Of a stretch of DNA of 45,707 nucleotides, positions 16,373 to 24,269 are shown piece by piece. The DNA is from a virus. Every line of letters begins with the position of its first letter. Position 1 is the first letter of the stretch. A program made the position numbers and the translations under genes. The notes beneath the pieces were generated by a model, which worked only from the letters and a program-made list of their open reading frames with translations, did not search any database and was not told where the DNA came from. The stretch is taken from the IMG/VR virus record IMGVR_UViG_3300036770_004539, positions 1-45,707 of that record; one strand, given 5' to 3'.

Positions 16373-16875
16373 CCGCGCTGGTTCCACTTGGTCCGCTTAT
16401 ACTGTTGCACCCCGCCCAGCACCGTACTGCCGAAATCGGTGATCCCGCCGATCATCTGCCCCGTCCGCGCCTGGCGCGCGCCAGCCGCCTGGGCGCGGTA
16501 GTTCGCCGCCGACAGTTCGAACCCCCGCGCCTCGCGCATGGCGTTCTCCCGAATCGTCTGGCTGTCTTCCTGCCCGGCCCGCGCCAGATCCTCGCGCACC
16601 GCCGCCGCGTTGCCGAAATTGATGTCGACCCCGTTTGCCGCGAGCGCCGCGCGCTGCGCACCCTGCTGCTGCGATAGCTGGCGCTGATAGCGCTGGTCCT
16701 CGATCTTCCCCCGCTCGATCGCGTCGCGCGCCGCCGCATCCTCCATCCGCGCATTGCGATCGGCGACGCGCGCCTGATAGGTCGACTGCTGCATCGCGGA
16801 GACGGTCGAAGCCGCGCTGCCCACGGCCGACACGGCCGTCGCGATCAGGGTCAGGGTTACGGGGTCAGCGCACAT
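16369..16875 (-). CDS. T7 gp14-like internal virion protein
   Basis: 168 residues with a hydrophobic, alanine-rich N-terminus (PVTLTLIATAVSAVGSAAST), then a long polar helix rich in A, R, Q and E, containing GVDINFGNAAAVREDL, and ending in a glycine-rich segment QMIGGITDFGSTVLGG. This layout is typical of gp14-like ejection proteins that build the outer-membrane part of the podovirus DNA ejection channel. It lies between the gp13-like gene, which it overlaps by 11 nt, and the M23 protein gene. The order gp13, gp14, gp15, gp16 matches T7. Confidence 0.78.
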   Translation of the reverse strand: MCADPVTLTLIATAVSAVGSAASTVSAMQQSTYQARVADRNARMEDAAARDAIERGKIEDQRYQRQLSQQQGAQRAALAANGVDINFGNAAAVREDLARAGQEDSQTIRENAMREARGFELSAANYRAQAAGARQARTGQMIGGITDFGSTVLGGVQQYKRTKWNQRG

Positions 16876-17329
16876 CGCTCAGTCTCCAGAACGGCAGGAA
16901 CTCCAGCCCGCCATGCACCACAGGATCCTCGCCGAGGGCAAAGCCCCAGCGCCGCAGCATTCGGATCGCCCGATCATTCCCGCGCCAGACGATATTCTCC
17001 AACCGCGTAAAACGCCCGTGCAGCTGGCCAATTATGTCAGGCCCGATCAACAGCATCGGACGCGCACAGTCGAACGCACGGTCGGTTGCCAGCATCCACG
17101 GCCGCCCCACCCCTTCGATCGCGTTGAGGCAACTCGCGCCGAGCATCGCCTCGGGCCGACCGTCCACGAACGCGGTCGTGGCGATCGACGCGCCCCGCAG
17201 CGCCTGGCGCAATGCATCCTTCGGGGTGAGCCGAAAAGCGGCACACTCGATCCGGTCAGCGTCACGCATCCGCGCGGAGATCGATCCGATATGCGCCGGG
17301 CTGGCAGGTCGCAGCTCCACCCGCATCAT
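16865..17329 (-). CDS. T7 gp13-like internal virion protein
   Basis: 154 residues. It starts at 17329 with an ATG overlap on the nozzle gene. The sequence shows the GNAT-like layout of gp13 family proteins: an N-terminal strand RVELRPASPAHIGSI, a central GRPEAMLGASC and a C-terminal FTRLENIVWRGNDRAIRMLR followed by RWGFALG. In T7, gp13 is a minor protein needed for infectious particles. Despite the acetyltransferase-like fold it is not known to be an active enzyme. Placement in the gp13-gp14 pair supports the call. Confidence 0.75.
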   Translation of the reverse strand: MMRVELRPASPAHIGSISARMRDADRIECAAFRLTPKDALRQALRGASIATTAFVDGRPEAMLGASCLNAIEGVGRPWMLATDRAFDCARPMLLIGPDIIGQLHGRFTRLENIVWRGNDRAIRMLRRWGFALGEDPVVHGGLEFLPFWRLSDVR

Positions 17330-19134
17330 TCGCTCTCGTGGATTTGCAGGTCAAGATAGACCGCCGTCATCGTGAAGGGCAGCGGATCGCTGGACCGGAT
17401 GAACAGCGTCGCTTCGCCGGCGGTCACCGGCTCGGTCGCGGTATCGAGCGCGCCAGTGAAAAGTGCGGTGGGCGTCCCGAGCGGCTCCTTGTTGCGCGCC
17501 TTGGCCGCATACATCTTTTCAAGGCGGCGACCGGTCTCGACGCTCCCGATGCGGGTGTCCGCCACCTGCAGCACGATATCGCCGAGCTGCTGTCGCTTGC
17601 CGCGCGCATAGCCACTGTCGGTCTGCGGCACGACGGGCAGCGTCTCGACCAGAGCTTCGAACGGCAGCCCGATCGTAACGACCTGCTCGACCTCATAGCC
17701 CAGCTCGACCCAGCCATCCTCCCCGACCACCCGGCCGGTGATCGAAAAGCCATCGGCAATTGCGTTGACGGTCGCGCCCGCGAGGTGCGGGACATAGAAG
17801 CGCGACGTCGCCACTTCCGGCTGGAACGTCACCGCGCAATCGACATAGCAGCTGTCCTTGACGTCCGGCCACCGCGCAGACGCCATGCGCTCAAGGAAGC
17901 GGTGCTCCTCCCCCGCTATGGTGCGGCGGACCACCAGATAGACGCGGCTTTCCCCGCCCTCCGGCACCGCACACACCTGCTCGACGACGCCATCGGTCTC
18001 GCACAGCGTCCATCCCCAGACCTGCTGCTCCTGCTGCCAGGTAAAGGTCGGCATCTTGCCGTCGGAGCGCGCGGACCAGATGACCGACAGCGGCTCCTCT
18101 GCATATGTCCAGCTCGTGATGCTGAACCCCGTGAAAAGCCCGGGCGAAAAGATCGACACGTCGTTCGACCGATAGCCATCGATCTCGAACGTGAAGCCGA
18201 GGCTGCGGACGCTCGACCCGATTGCCGGCATGTAGAAAACGACCTCGTCGAGCACGAGCGGCTTGAGCCGAGACACCCCCCGGCCGGACTGGCGCTTGGC
18301 AAGCGGCGGCGGCGCGGCCGAGATGTAATCCTGATTGGAGCCGGTGAGCACGAACACGCCATCGCCGGTCAGCGCTATCAGGTTGGTCAGCGGGACTAGC
18401 GCATGGATCGCATTCACCTTCTGCGCCTGGATACGCATCGTGATGCTGTCATCCTCCCGCACCGGCCGGGCGATGTCGTAATTCTCGAAGTCGGCCGTGC
18501 GCGATCGATAGAGCCCGTTCGGATTGGCGCGCGTCCGTGCCCAGAACAATCCCTGCTCGTAGAAGGTGACGCGCGACGGCTTGTCATTCTCCCCCGCGAA
18601 CGGATTGAACGCCTCCGGCGGACCATCGGTCAGGTCGGGCGCGATATTGTCGTCGGTAAAGCTCGTGCCCGTGGTCTCGCCGATGAAGCCGAACGACTGC
18701 TGATTCTCCGCCTTGTAGATGCGATAGCGCGACGCCCCGGTCGCGGCAGTCCAGGCAATGACGTTCTTGTTCCGCTTGAGCGTCAGGTCGTTGCTCGCGC
18801 TCGCCGATCCCGACGGGCGGCTTTCTTGTCCCGTACTGTCGTCGATCGCTGTCACCACATACGAGGCAGGCTGCGGGAAATAGGCATTGCCGCCATTGTC
18901 CGCATCGGTGTTCGGCGCGGTCGCGGTGACGCCGATCCCGGTGGGAGGATCGATCGTCGGGCCAACGTTGATCGTGGCAAAGCTCCAGTTGGTATGCCCG
19001 GCCCGGATCAGCTTCGTCGGATCATGGTCAAGATGGGCCAGATAGACGATGTCGAACGCCTGCACATAGTCCAGCTCAGAAAGCTCCACCGCGTTGTAGG
19101 GCGTCGGTGCCCGATAGACCCTCGCGACGCTCAT
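17326..19134 (-). CDS. Tail nozzle protein (gp12-like), C-terminal polypeptide
   Basis: 602 residues starting at ATG 19134, overlapping the stop of the upstream nozzle fragment (ATGA). The N-terminus, YRAPTPYNAVELSELDYVQA followed by DIVYLAHLDHDPTKLIR, is the conserved internal segment that follows the N-terminal domain in full-length gp12-type nozzles, so this is not a complete protein by itself. A beta-rich body follows, with VTFYEQGLFWARTRANPNG and LIALTGDGVFVLTGSNQDY, features of this family. It forms the distal tail tube. See the adjacent entry for the N-terminal piece. Confidence 0.82.
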   Translation of the reverse strand: MSVARVYRAPTPYNAVELSELDYVQAFDIVYLAHLDHDPTKLIRAGHTNWSFATINVGPTIDPPTGIGVTATAPNTDADNGGNAYFPQPASYVVTAIDDSTGQESRPSGSASASNDLTLKRNKNVIAWTAATGASRYRIYKAENQQSFGFIGETTGTSFTDDNIAPDLTDGPPEAFNPFAGENDKPSRVTFYEQGLFWARTRANPNGLYRSRTADFENYDIARPVREDDSITMRIQAQKVNAIHALVPLTNLIALTGDGVFVLTGSNQDYISAAPPPLAKRQSGRGVSRLKPLVLDEVVFYMPAIGSSVRSLGFTFEIDGYRSNDVSIFSPGLFTGFSITSWTYAEEPLSVIWSARSDGKMPTFTWQQEQQVWGWTLCETDGVVEQVCAVPEGGESRVYLVVRRTIAGEEHRFLERMASARWPDVKDSCYVDCAVTFQPEVATSRFYVPHLAGATVNAIADGFSITGRVVGEDGWVELGYEVEQVVTIGLPFEALVETLPVVPQTDSGYARGKRQQLGDIVLQVADTRIGSVETGRRLEKMYAAKARNKEPLGTPTALFTGALDTATEPVTAGEATLFIRSSDPLPFTMTAVYLDLQIHESE

Positions 19135-19769
19135 GGGATCAGCTCATTTTCGCGGATGCCGCCACCACCGCCACCAACAGGCGGGGGCGGTGGCGGAGGA
19201 ACAGGATCCGGTACGGGCGGCGGCGGGGGCGGCGGCGCAGGCTCTTCGGTGCGGATCGTGCCCCCGGTGTCGCCTGTGAACACGCCGAAGCCGGTGCCAT
19301 CTACCGGGATCGTGAAGGTGTCTTCGCCTGTGACGGTGACGGGCAGCAGCAGGCCGTTGAGCTCGGTCATGCCCTCGATCCCGGTGAAGAACACCTCGTC
19401 CCCGTCCGCGAAGCCATGGAACGACGCGGTGATCTCGACCGGATTCCCGTTCGTCACCGCCTCGACGGTCAACCGCTCTTCCAGCACCATGCCCCCACCA
19501 GCCGCGAGGCGCATCGTCGCCTGCCCCAGCATCAGCGCATAGTTGGCGTCATAGGCGCCCTCGAACGGGATCAGCCGCTGCTCGCCATCCTTGATCTCGT
19601 AAACCAGCCGCGTCCCCGGGCGCTTGGTCAGGCCGCCATATTTCAGGATGACGACGTTGATCGCTTGGCGAACGCCCGCGCTGTAGGGCGCGATATCCAC
19701 GCGCCCCCACAGCTCCTTGGAAAGGATGCCGCGACTAAAATTGTGCAAGCCGACCCGCATCCCGACCAT
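19131..19769 (-). CDS. Tail nozzle protein (gp12-like), N-terminal polypeptide with inserted beta domain
   Basis: 212 residues. Residues 1-100 (HNFSRGILSKELWGRVDIAP, then VVILKYGGLTKRPGTRLVYE) are the conserved N-terminus of podovirus nozzle proteins. Residues about 103-174 are an inserted beta-rich domain (PVEITASFHGFADGDEVFFT and onward), similar to FCCH-type repeats found in phage proteins. A poly-proline then poly-glycine linker (177-204) and the ending IRENELIP lead to a stop that overlaps the next ATG. The two frames together make one nozzle. Termination-reinitiation coupling is inferred. Confidence 0.8.
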   Translation of the reverse strand: MVGMRVGLHNFSRGILSKELWGRVDIAPYSAGVRQAINVVILKYGGLTKRPGTRLVYEIKDGEQRLIPFEGAYDANYALMLGQATMRLAAGGGMVLEERLTVEAVTNGNPVEITASFHGFADGDEVFFTGIEGMTELNGLLLPVTVTGEDTFTIPVDGTGFGVFTGDTGGTIRTEEPAPPPPPPPVPDPVPPPPPPPVGGGGGGIRENELIP

Positions 19770-20035
19770 CAGCCGGCGTCCATGTAGAACTGCACCTCGA
19801 CGGTCGCGATCTCCACGAACACGCCGCCGGTCGAGCGCTCGACCTTGAACGGTCCAGCCGCGTCGCTCGACCAGTGCAGATAGTTACCGTTGCCCGCCGC
19901 GCTCAGATCGTTCGAGCAGCTGACTTCCAGCGATACCGCCCCGCCCTCGCCCGCCTCGGTCACGCGATAGGTCTGGCGCCCCATCCCTGCGCTTGCCGAA
20001 ACGATGACAGGCTGCACCCCGATGCGCTCGATCAC
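19769..20035 (-). CDS. Small beta-rich tail-module protein
   Basis: 88 residues from GTG 20035, which overlaps the adaptor stop (GTGA). Its own stop overlaps the nozzle start (TGATG). The sequence is beta-like: QPVIVSASAGMGRQTYRV, LHWSSDAAGPFKVERS and IATVEVQFYMDAG. No family was recognised. The tight overlap with both tail genes and the position between adaptor and nozzle suggest a structural or assembly protein of the tail. Confidence 0.65.
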   Translation of the reverse strand: MIERIGVQPVIVSASAGMGRQTYRVTEAGEGGAVSLEVSCSNDLSAAGNGNYLHWSSDAAGPFKVERSTGGVFVEIATVEVQFYMDAG

Positions 20036-20676
20036 AGATAATCCCCCAGACCTTCGCGCGCGAGCAGGATATCGGGCACGAAGTCCCGCGTGGCTTCCCG
20101 GTCGCGGTTCATGTTCTCCGCCTCGGCACGCTGGCGCGCGACCTCCGCCATGCGGATCAGGTCGCCCTGGCGACGCTTGTCCTTGTTGATCGGCATGACG
20201 ATGCGCGACGCCAACTCCAACGCCAGCGCGTCGGCAAACTTCGCGGTGAAGCGGCTTTCCGGCGGTGCGTTGGACACATATTCCAGCACCGCGTTCTCGA
20301 TCCGCGCGTAGAGACGGTTGCCCGCGATCCGCATTGGCGTTCGCCCCTCGAACCCGCGCGCCCGACCGACCCACGAATAGACGGCACTGCCAGCTTCCGC
20401 GCTGTCATAGGGCAGGAGGTAGAGCGGCTTGGCGAGATCGGCGGGCAGCGCATAGGCATAGGGCCATTCCGCCGGGCGATCGTTTACCGCGACCGCAAGC
20501 GGTGCGCGAACCGTGGCGAAGTCGTAATCGCTGCCCTCCAGCAGCTTTTGGAGCGCGATCTCATAGGCGTCGGAACACGCCTCGCGCTCGATCGAGGCTT
20601 CGTCGATCGTGTCGACGCGCTTTGCCGGAACCTGCGCCAGCGCCATGTTCCAGATCTGGAGCCGGGAAAATGCCAT
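20032..20676 (-). CDS. Tail adaptor protein (gp11-like tail tubular protein A)
   Basis: 214 residues from ATG 20676 (MAFSRLQIWNMALAQVP); the reading frame is open further upstream, but that part crosses a terminator and has no phage-like content. The N-terminus with IWNMALAQVPAKRVDTIDE, then EREACSDAYEIALQKLLEGS followed by DYDFATVR, is the signature of gp11-type adaptors that join the portal to the nozzle. The middle has YAYALPADLAKPLYLLP. The expected length for the family is about 190-220 residues. It is the first tail gene after two terminators. Confidence 0.87.
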   Translation of the reverse strand: MAFSRLQIWNMALAQVPAKRVDTIDEASIEREACSDAYEIALQKLLEGSDYDFATVRAPLAVAVNDRPAEWPYAYALPADLAKPLYLLPYDSAEAGSAVYSWVGRARGFEGRTPMRIAGNRLYARIENAVLEYVSNAPPESRFTAKFADALALELASRIVMPINKDKRRQGDLIRMAEVARQRAEAENMNRDREATRDFVPDILLAREGLGDYL

Positions 20677-20710
20677 GCGCTGACCATGGCGGTCGCGCAC
20701 GGCGCACGGC

Positions 20711-20753
20711 GGCGAACGCACAAAGAAAAACGGGGCGACCCCAAGGCCGCCCC
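20711..20753 (-). repeat. 43-bp terminator repeat, copy 1
   Basis: Matches 21121-21163 at 41 of 43 positions, including non-hairpin flanking bases (GGCGAACGCACAAAG on the plus strand). The two differences fall in the hairpin and keep it paired (a G-U pair here) or change only the loop. It lies between the 85-residue gene and the adaptor gene. Confidence 0.85.
20726..20753 (-). terminator. Rho-independent terminator after the 85-residue gene
   Basis: On the minus strand GGGGCGGCC-TTGG-GGTCGCCCC forms a 9-bp stem with one G-U pair and is followed by GTTTTTCTTT. It lies between the stop at 20780 and the adaptor start at 20676, so it should limit read-through from head into tail genes unless antiterminated. 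Confidence 0.8.
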
Positions 20754-20779
20754 ACTTCCCTCCTTCGACACTGCCCCTG

Positions 20780-21037
20780 CTAGCCAGCCGTCGCGCCGAC
20801 CTGCGCGACCTCGACCGCGTTGTGATAGTTGAGGCCCGTCGCTTCCTTCGGAAGTTCCTCGAACGAAACGCGCCCACCTTCAGCGACCGAATAGGTGCGC
20901 TCGCTATGCGGCGGCACAAACTCGGTGCGGTCACTGTGGCCATAGCTGCGGACCTTATCGTCCGAATAGCTATGGTTGGAGCTGACGGTGGCCGCCACCG
21001 GCCAGTCATGCGTATTGACGGTAATCGTCGTCGTCAT
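20780..21037 (-). CDS. 85-residue protein in the head-tail junction cassette
   Basis: A small polar protein (TTTITVNTHDWPVAATVSSN, later SERTYSVAEGGRVSFEELP) of unknown family, probably beta-rich. The ATG at 21037 has GGAG about 7 nt upstream. It is flanked on both sides by near-identical terminators, so it forms a self-contained transcription unit between head and tail genes. It might be a head decoration or fibre-like protein, but nothing in the sequence proves this. Confidence 0.65.
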   Translation of the reverse strand: MTTTITVNTHDWPVAATVSSNHSYSDDKVRSYGHSDRTEFVPPHSERTYSVAEGGRVSFEELPKEATGLNYHNAVEVAQVGATAG

Positions 21038-21120
21038 CGAAGTTCTCCATCTTTTCGCGAAGCCCCTTCCGCTTCCTGCGGAAAGGCGGGGTCACTCTGT
21101 CCACACACCTGAGCCAACGC

Positions 21121-21163
21121 GGCGAACGCACAAAGAAAAACGGGGCGGCCCGAAGGCCGCCCC
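21121..21163 (-). repeat. 43-bp terminator repeat, copy 2
   Basis: Second copy of the repeat at 20711-20753, with 2 differences in 43 bp. It lies upstream of the 85-residue gene, after the HeH-domain gene. Confidence 0.85.
21136..21163 (-). terminator. Rho-independent terminator after the head module
   Basis: On the minus strand GGGGCGGCC-TTCG-GGCCGCCCC gives a perfect 9-bp stem with a stable UUCG-type tetraloop, followed by GTTTTTCTTT. It lies 27 nt past the stop at 21191 and ends the head gene unit. Confidence 0.87.
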
Positions 21164-21190
21164 GCTCACCTTATCTGCACCGCGGGTGCG

Positions 21191-21640
21191 TCAGGCGTCG
21201 TCGCGCTTGGCCATAATCGCCGAGCGGATTTCGTCATCGGTCCCACCTTCCGCGACCTCGACGCCTTCCCGCGCCGCGACTTCGAGCAGCGCCGCCCGGT
21301 CCTTGCCGTCGAGCGACAGCTCGTCACCACCAGCCGGCGTCTTGGCCGGTGCCGCCGCAGGTGCCTTGCCACCCTTGGCGGGCTTCGCTGCGGCCGCAGC
21401 GCGCGGCTTGGAACCGCCCGCCTTGCCGTCGCCGTCATGGTCGAGCTGGGGCTTCGCAGCCTTGCCCTCTTCCTTCTTGCGCTTGGCGAGGATCGCTTCG
21501 AGCTGTTCGGTCGTCATCTGATCGACCGGCGTCGAACCGGCCGGCATGAAACCGCCCTTTTCGTCGAGGTCGATCTCTTCACCTTCCTGCGCCAGGCGCC
21601 CGCCGATGAAGCGCTTGCGGTCGAGGATCATGGTTCCCAT
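21191..21640 (-). CDS. Head-module protein with lysine/alanine linker and HeH/LEM-like C-terminus
   Basis: 149 residues. The N-terminus (GTMILDRKRFIGGRLAQEGE) is beta-like. The middle has a short helix DQMTTEQLEAILAKRKKEE, then a K/A/P-rich flexible linker (about 60-105). The C-terminal 40 residues (RAALLEVAAREGVEVAEGGT followed by DDEIRSAIM) look like a HeH/LEM-type helix-extended loop-helix found in phage head and transcription proteins. It lies just after the cement protein, so a capsid-associated or head-completion role is likely. Exact function unknown. Confidence 0.65.
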   Translation of the reverse strand: MGTMILDRKRFIGGRLAQEGEEIDLDEKGGFMPAGSTPVDQMTTEQLEAILAKRKKEEGKAAKPQLDHDGDGKAGGSKPRAAAAAKPAKGGKAPAAAPAKTPAGGDELSLDGKDRAALLEVAAREGVEVAEGGTDDEIRSAIMAKRDDA

Positions 21641-21652
21641 TCTGGCTCTCCC

Positions 21653-22105
21653 TTAGTAGCCGTGCAGCTCGCCGATCGGACGCTCGGCGAGGGCGGTATC
21701 GGTGCCGACCACAAGGCCCGCGGTCACCCGGCCGGTGGTGTAATCACCGACGTTGGTGGTGTAGCGGAAACCCAGATAGTCCTTGGTCACCTTGGGCAGG
21801 GGCACGTCGATGACGCGCTTGCCCGCCTTCAGGTTGACGTTGCTCGCCCCGTTGGCGATCGCGCCGGTTGAGTAGAGCGACTGCACGTTCGTGGTCAGCG
21901 CGGCGTTGTCCGCCTGGATGATCTCGAACGTGATGCCGGTTGCCGACCCGTCCGGCGTGAAGTCCGCCTCGATCTGGCAGAATGCACGCAGGTTGCGGCT
22001 GCGGTCCGCGCCCAGAAGCCCCTTCATCAGGATGGCATCGGTCGAGACCGCATCGGCGGTGATCGCCTGCTTTTCGGAGCAGAGCAGTTCCTTGTCGGTG
22101 TTCAT
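21653..22105 (-). CDS. Bbp16-like capsid cement protein
   Basis: 150 residues. The N-terminus TDKELLCSEKQAITADAVST, the central LRAFCQIEADF, and the C-terminal KRVIDVPLPKVTKDYLGFRY ending in TDTALAERP resemble Bbp16, the cement protein of Bordetella phage BPP-1, which stabilises the capsid at local symmetry axes. It follows the major capsid gene by 9 nt, as in BPP-1. Assignment rests on recalled family features and gene order. Confidence 0.78.
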   Translation of the reverse strand: MNTDKELLCSEKQAITADAVSTDAILMKGLLGADRSRNLRAFCQIEADFTPDGSATGITFEIIQADNAALTTNVQSLYSTGAIANGASNVNLKAGKRVIDVPLPKVTKDYLGFRYTTNVGDYTTGRVTAGLVVGTDTALAERPIGELHGY

Positions 22106-22114
22106 GGTGCCTCC

Positions 22115-23149
22115 TTAGACGACGCGGGCTTCGTCGATGTTCAGCACATCGAGCGAGCGGATGGGGACGCCGAGCACGGTCGGAACCTTCTTGCCGCCGA
22201 CCTCGTCGAAGCCGAGCATGCCACGGCCCTGACGCGCATCGTTGAGCGCCTGACGGTGGATGATCGCGCCGAGCGGACCGGGCACATAGAAGGCGGCGTT
22301 CGGGCCGATGTGCTGGCAGCGATGATACATCTGCACCATCACGTCCTCGAGATCGGCACCGGTGCTGCGGTTCGGCGTCAGCAGCGAATAGTCGATATTC
22401 GCGGCGCGAACGACGGCGCGCGGATCCTTGACGAACAGGCCATGATCCCACTGGAGCCAGTCGGTGTAGGCAAGATAATCGTTGCCGGCATCGTCCTGGA
22501 CGACGTCACCGATCGGATATCCGTCAGGTCCCAGCGCCTTGTTGGCGGTGGTGTCCATGTGCAGCAGACCCGCCTTGCTGCCCTTAGGGTACAGGCCGCC
22601 GACCTTGTCGAGATCCCAGTTGATCAGCCACATCGAGCGGTTGTCGATCCCGGTGCCCTGGCAATCGATGATCTGGCTCTTCGTCGGGCCGGTCAGGTCG
22701 TTGAAACGCGGCGCGAGACCGGTGAATTCCCGGCTGTCGAAGAACGCGTTGCCATAGAACAGGCGTTCGGCGAACGTCTCGTTCATGGCGTCGAACCACG
22801 GCTTGGCGAACGACATCCGCGCCTTGGCCGGGTTGCCGCCGAGGATCGCAAGGCCGCGATCCATCTGTGACGCGCCGGCGAGCTGTGCGGCGGCTTCGTC
22901 GAACGAACCGACCGAACCCTTCGACTTGCCGACGCCCTGGTTATACCGACGATACTGCGGCGTCGGCTTGCCCGTGCGCACCCAGGTGCGCTCACCGGTC
23001 AGAAGGTTGCCCTCCTTCCACGGAATGTCTTCGAGGACAGGATTGTCCTTGGTGAGGATTTCGGCGACCTCACCCTGCGCTTCACCGGCCTCGCCATAAG
23101 TGGCGGTGACATCGACCAGCGTCGCAAGCGCCCCGTTGCGTACACCCAT
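22115..23149 (-). CDS. Major capsid protein
   Basis: 344 residues, the main head shell protein, HK97-fold type of the BPP-1/Bbp17 group. Visible features are an N-terminal arm (RNGALATLVDVTATYGEAGE), the long central helix and P-domain region around LGGNPAKARMSFAKPWFDAM with NETFAERLFYGN, and a C-terminal ending VPTVLGVPIRSLDVLNIDEA, typical of these coat proteins. It lies between the scaffold (adjacent at 23150) and the cement gene. The length is normal for the group. Confidence 0.88.
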   Translation of the reverse strand: MGVRNGALATLVDVTATYGEAGEAQGEVAEILTKDNPVLEDIPWKEGNLLTGERTWVRTGKPTPQYRRYNQGVGKSKGSVGSFDEAAAQLAGASQMDRGLAILGGNPAKARMSFAKPWFDAMNETFAERLFYGNAFFDSREFTGLAPRFNDLTGPTKSQIIDCQGTGIDNRSMWLINWDLDKVGGLYPKGSKAGLLHMDTTANKALGPDGYPIGDVVQDDAGNDYLAYTDWLQWDHGLFVKDPRAVVRAANIDYSLLTPNRSTGADLEDVMVQMYHRCQHIGPNAAFYVPGPLGAIIHRQALNDARQGRGMLGFDEVGGKKVPTVLGVPIRSLDVLNIDEARVV

Positions 23150-24004
23150 TTATTGCCCCTTCGGTTGAAACTCTTCGCCGTAGAGCTTCTGCTCTGCGGC
23201 CTTCGGTTGCGGCACGATGTCGCCCCGCTCGAAGCTTCCCTCCGCCAGGTCGCGACCAACGCGCGCCACAAAGCGGATCATGTCCGGATGATTGCCGAGC
23301 CCGCTCTCGTCGAGCAGCTGGCGCAGCCCTTCGCCCGGCTTGAGGCCATAATGATCGAACGCCTTCGCGGCGGCCGCTTCGGTCGCCTTGCGGTTCGCGC
23401 CGCCAATCTCGGGGTCCGCGTCGAACGCGTCAGCCCAGCCCTTGCGCAGGTCTGCGACCTGCTGCGCACCGGCATCGTTCGCCTTGGCGACCGCGTCCTG
23501 GATCGCCTTGCCAACCAGCGGGACCAGCTTCTGCGCCTGCTCGTTCGACAGGTTGAGTTCGCGCAGCACCGGCTCCGCTTCGCCCATCAGCGCGGCGTCG
23601 ATCGCCTCGAACCCCTCGGGCGGGGTCAGCTCATATTTCTCGGGAGCGCCCGCAGCAGCGCCTTCATCGCCGCCCGCGTCTTTTTCGCCCGCGCCCTCCG
23701 CGCCTTCCTGCCCTTCACCTTGTCCAGCGGCGCCAAGGAAGGAACCTTCGTCGCCATCGGCCTTTGCGTCGCCATCGCCCGCCCCCTGCTGCTGATCGCC
23801 CTGCGCCTGCGCGGTCGCATCCGTCGCACCGGCATCGGTGGCGGCTGCAAGATCCTGCGCTGGCGCTGCATCACCGGCGGTCGCGTCGGTCGCCCCGCCG
23901 TCGCCATGGCCATCGGGCGCACGCATCAAGCGGCCCATGGCGCGCTCGACCGGCGACAGCGCCAGGCGGTTAATCAGACGGGGATTGGTCGCGGTCTTCC
24001 GCAT
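23150..24004 (-). CDS. Capsid scaffolding protein
   Basis: 284 residues from ATG 24004 (MRKTATNPRL), chosen for the AAGGAG upstream; the open frame extends further but without phage-like content. The protein has a very acidic, Ala/Gly/Gln-rich disordered first half (about 30-130), then PEKYELTPPEGFEAIDAALM and helical segments rich in charged residues, with a C-terminal EEFQPKGQ. Composition, length and position directly before the major capsid gene are those of podovirus scaffolds. It overlaps the Bbp19-like gene by 35 nt. Confidence 0.83.
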   Translation of the reverse strand: MRKTATNPRLINRLALSPVERAMGRLMRAPDGHGDGGATDATAGDAAPAQDLAAATDAGATDATAQAQGDQQQGAGDGDAKADGDEGSFLGAAGQGEGQEGAEGAGEKDAGGDEGAAAGAPEKYELTPPEGFEAIDAALMGEAEPVLRELNLSNEQAQKLVPLVGKAIQDAVAKANDAGAQQVADLRKGWADAFDADPEIGGANRKATEAAAAKAFDHYGLKPGEGLRQLLDESGLGNHPDMIRFVARVGRDLAEGSFERGDIVPQPKAAEQKLYGEEFQPKGQ

Positions 24005-24269
24005 CGTCGGTCTCCTTGGGGGTGGATTCGGTGAGGATGACGGCGAGCACATGCTCGACGCACGTTGCGCGGGGCACGCCCGCTGCAGCCTCGGTAAGAA
24101 TGTCCAACCCCAGAGACCTGCGTCCTTCCATGTGAAGGACCGGATCGGCTCCGGTAGTTGAACGCCATATACCGGCATGAGAACAAACGCGCAACAGAAA
24201 GCGTCGGAACGCCGCGTTGCGCATCAGCAGCTGCATATCCAGCTCGGTTTGCGACAGCCGCCCGCTCAC
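23970..24269 (-). CDS. Bbp19-like small head-module protein
   Basis: 99 residues. The region FRRFLLRVCSHAGIWRSTTG followed by HMEGRRSLGLDILTE resembles the Bbp19-like phage domain, in which an aromatic/basic motif precedes EGRRxxGLxIL. The C-terminus is acidic. It overlaps the portal stop by 4 nt and the scaffold start by 35 nt. In BPP-1 a protein of this kind also sits between portal and scaffold. Its function is unknown; a role in head assembly is inferred from position. Confidence 0.75.
   Translation of the reverse strand: MSGRLSQTELDMQLLMRNAAFRRFLLRVCSHAGIWRSTTGADPVLHMEGRRSLGLDILTEAAAGVPRATCVEHVLAVILTESTPKETDDAEDRDQSPSD

Noticed and set aside
19131-19230. Sequencing frameshift as the cause of the split nozzle
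   Set aside because: The downstream frame is closed by a TGA 12 nt before its ATG, so an indel in the long G/C tract would not join the two frames. Only an error in the last few codons could, which is less likely given the clean ATGA overlap.
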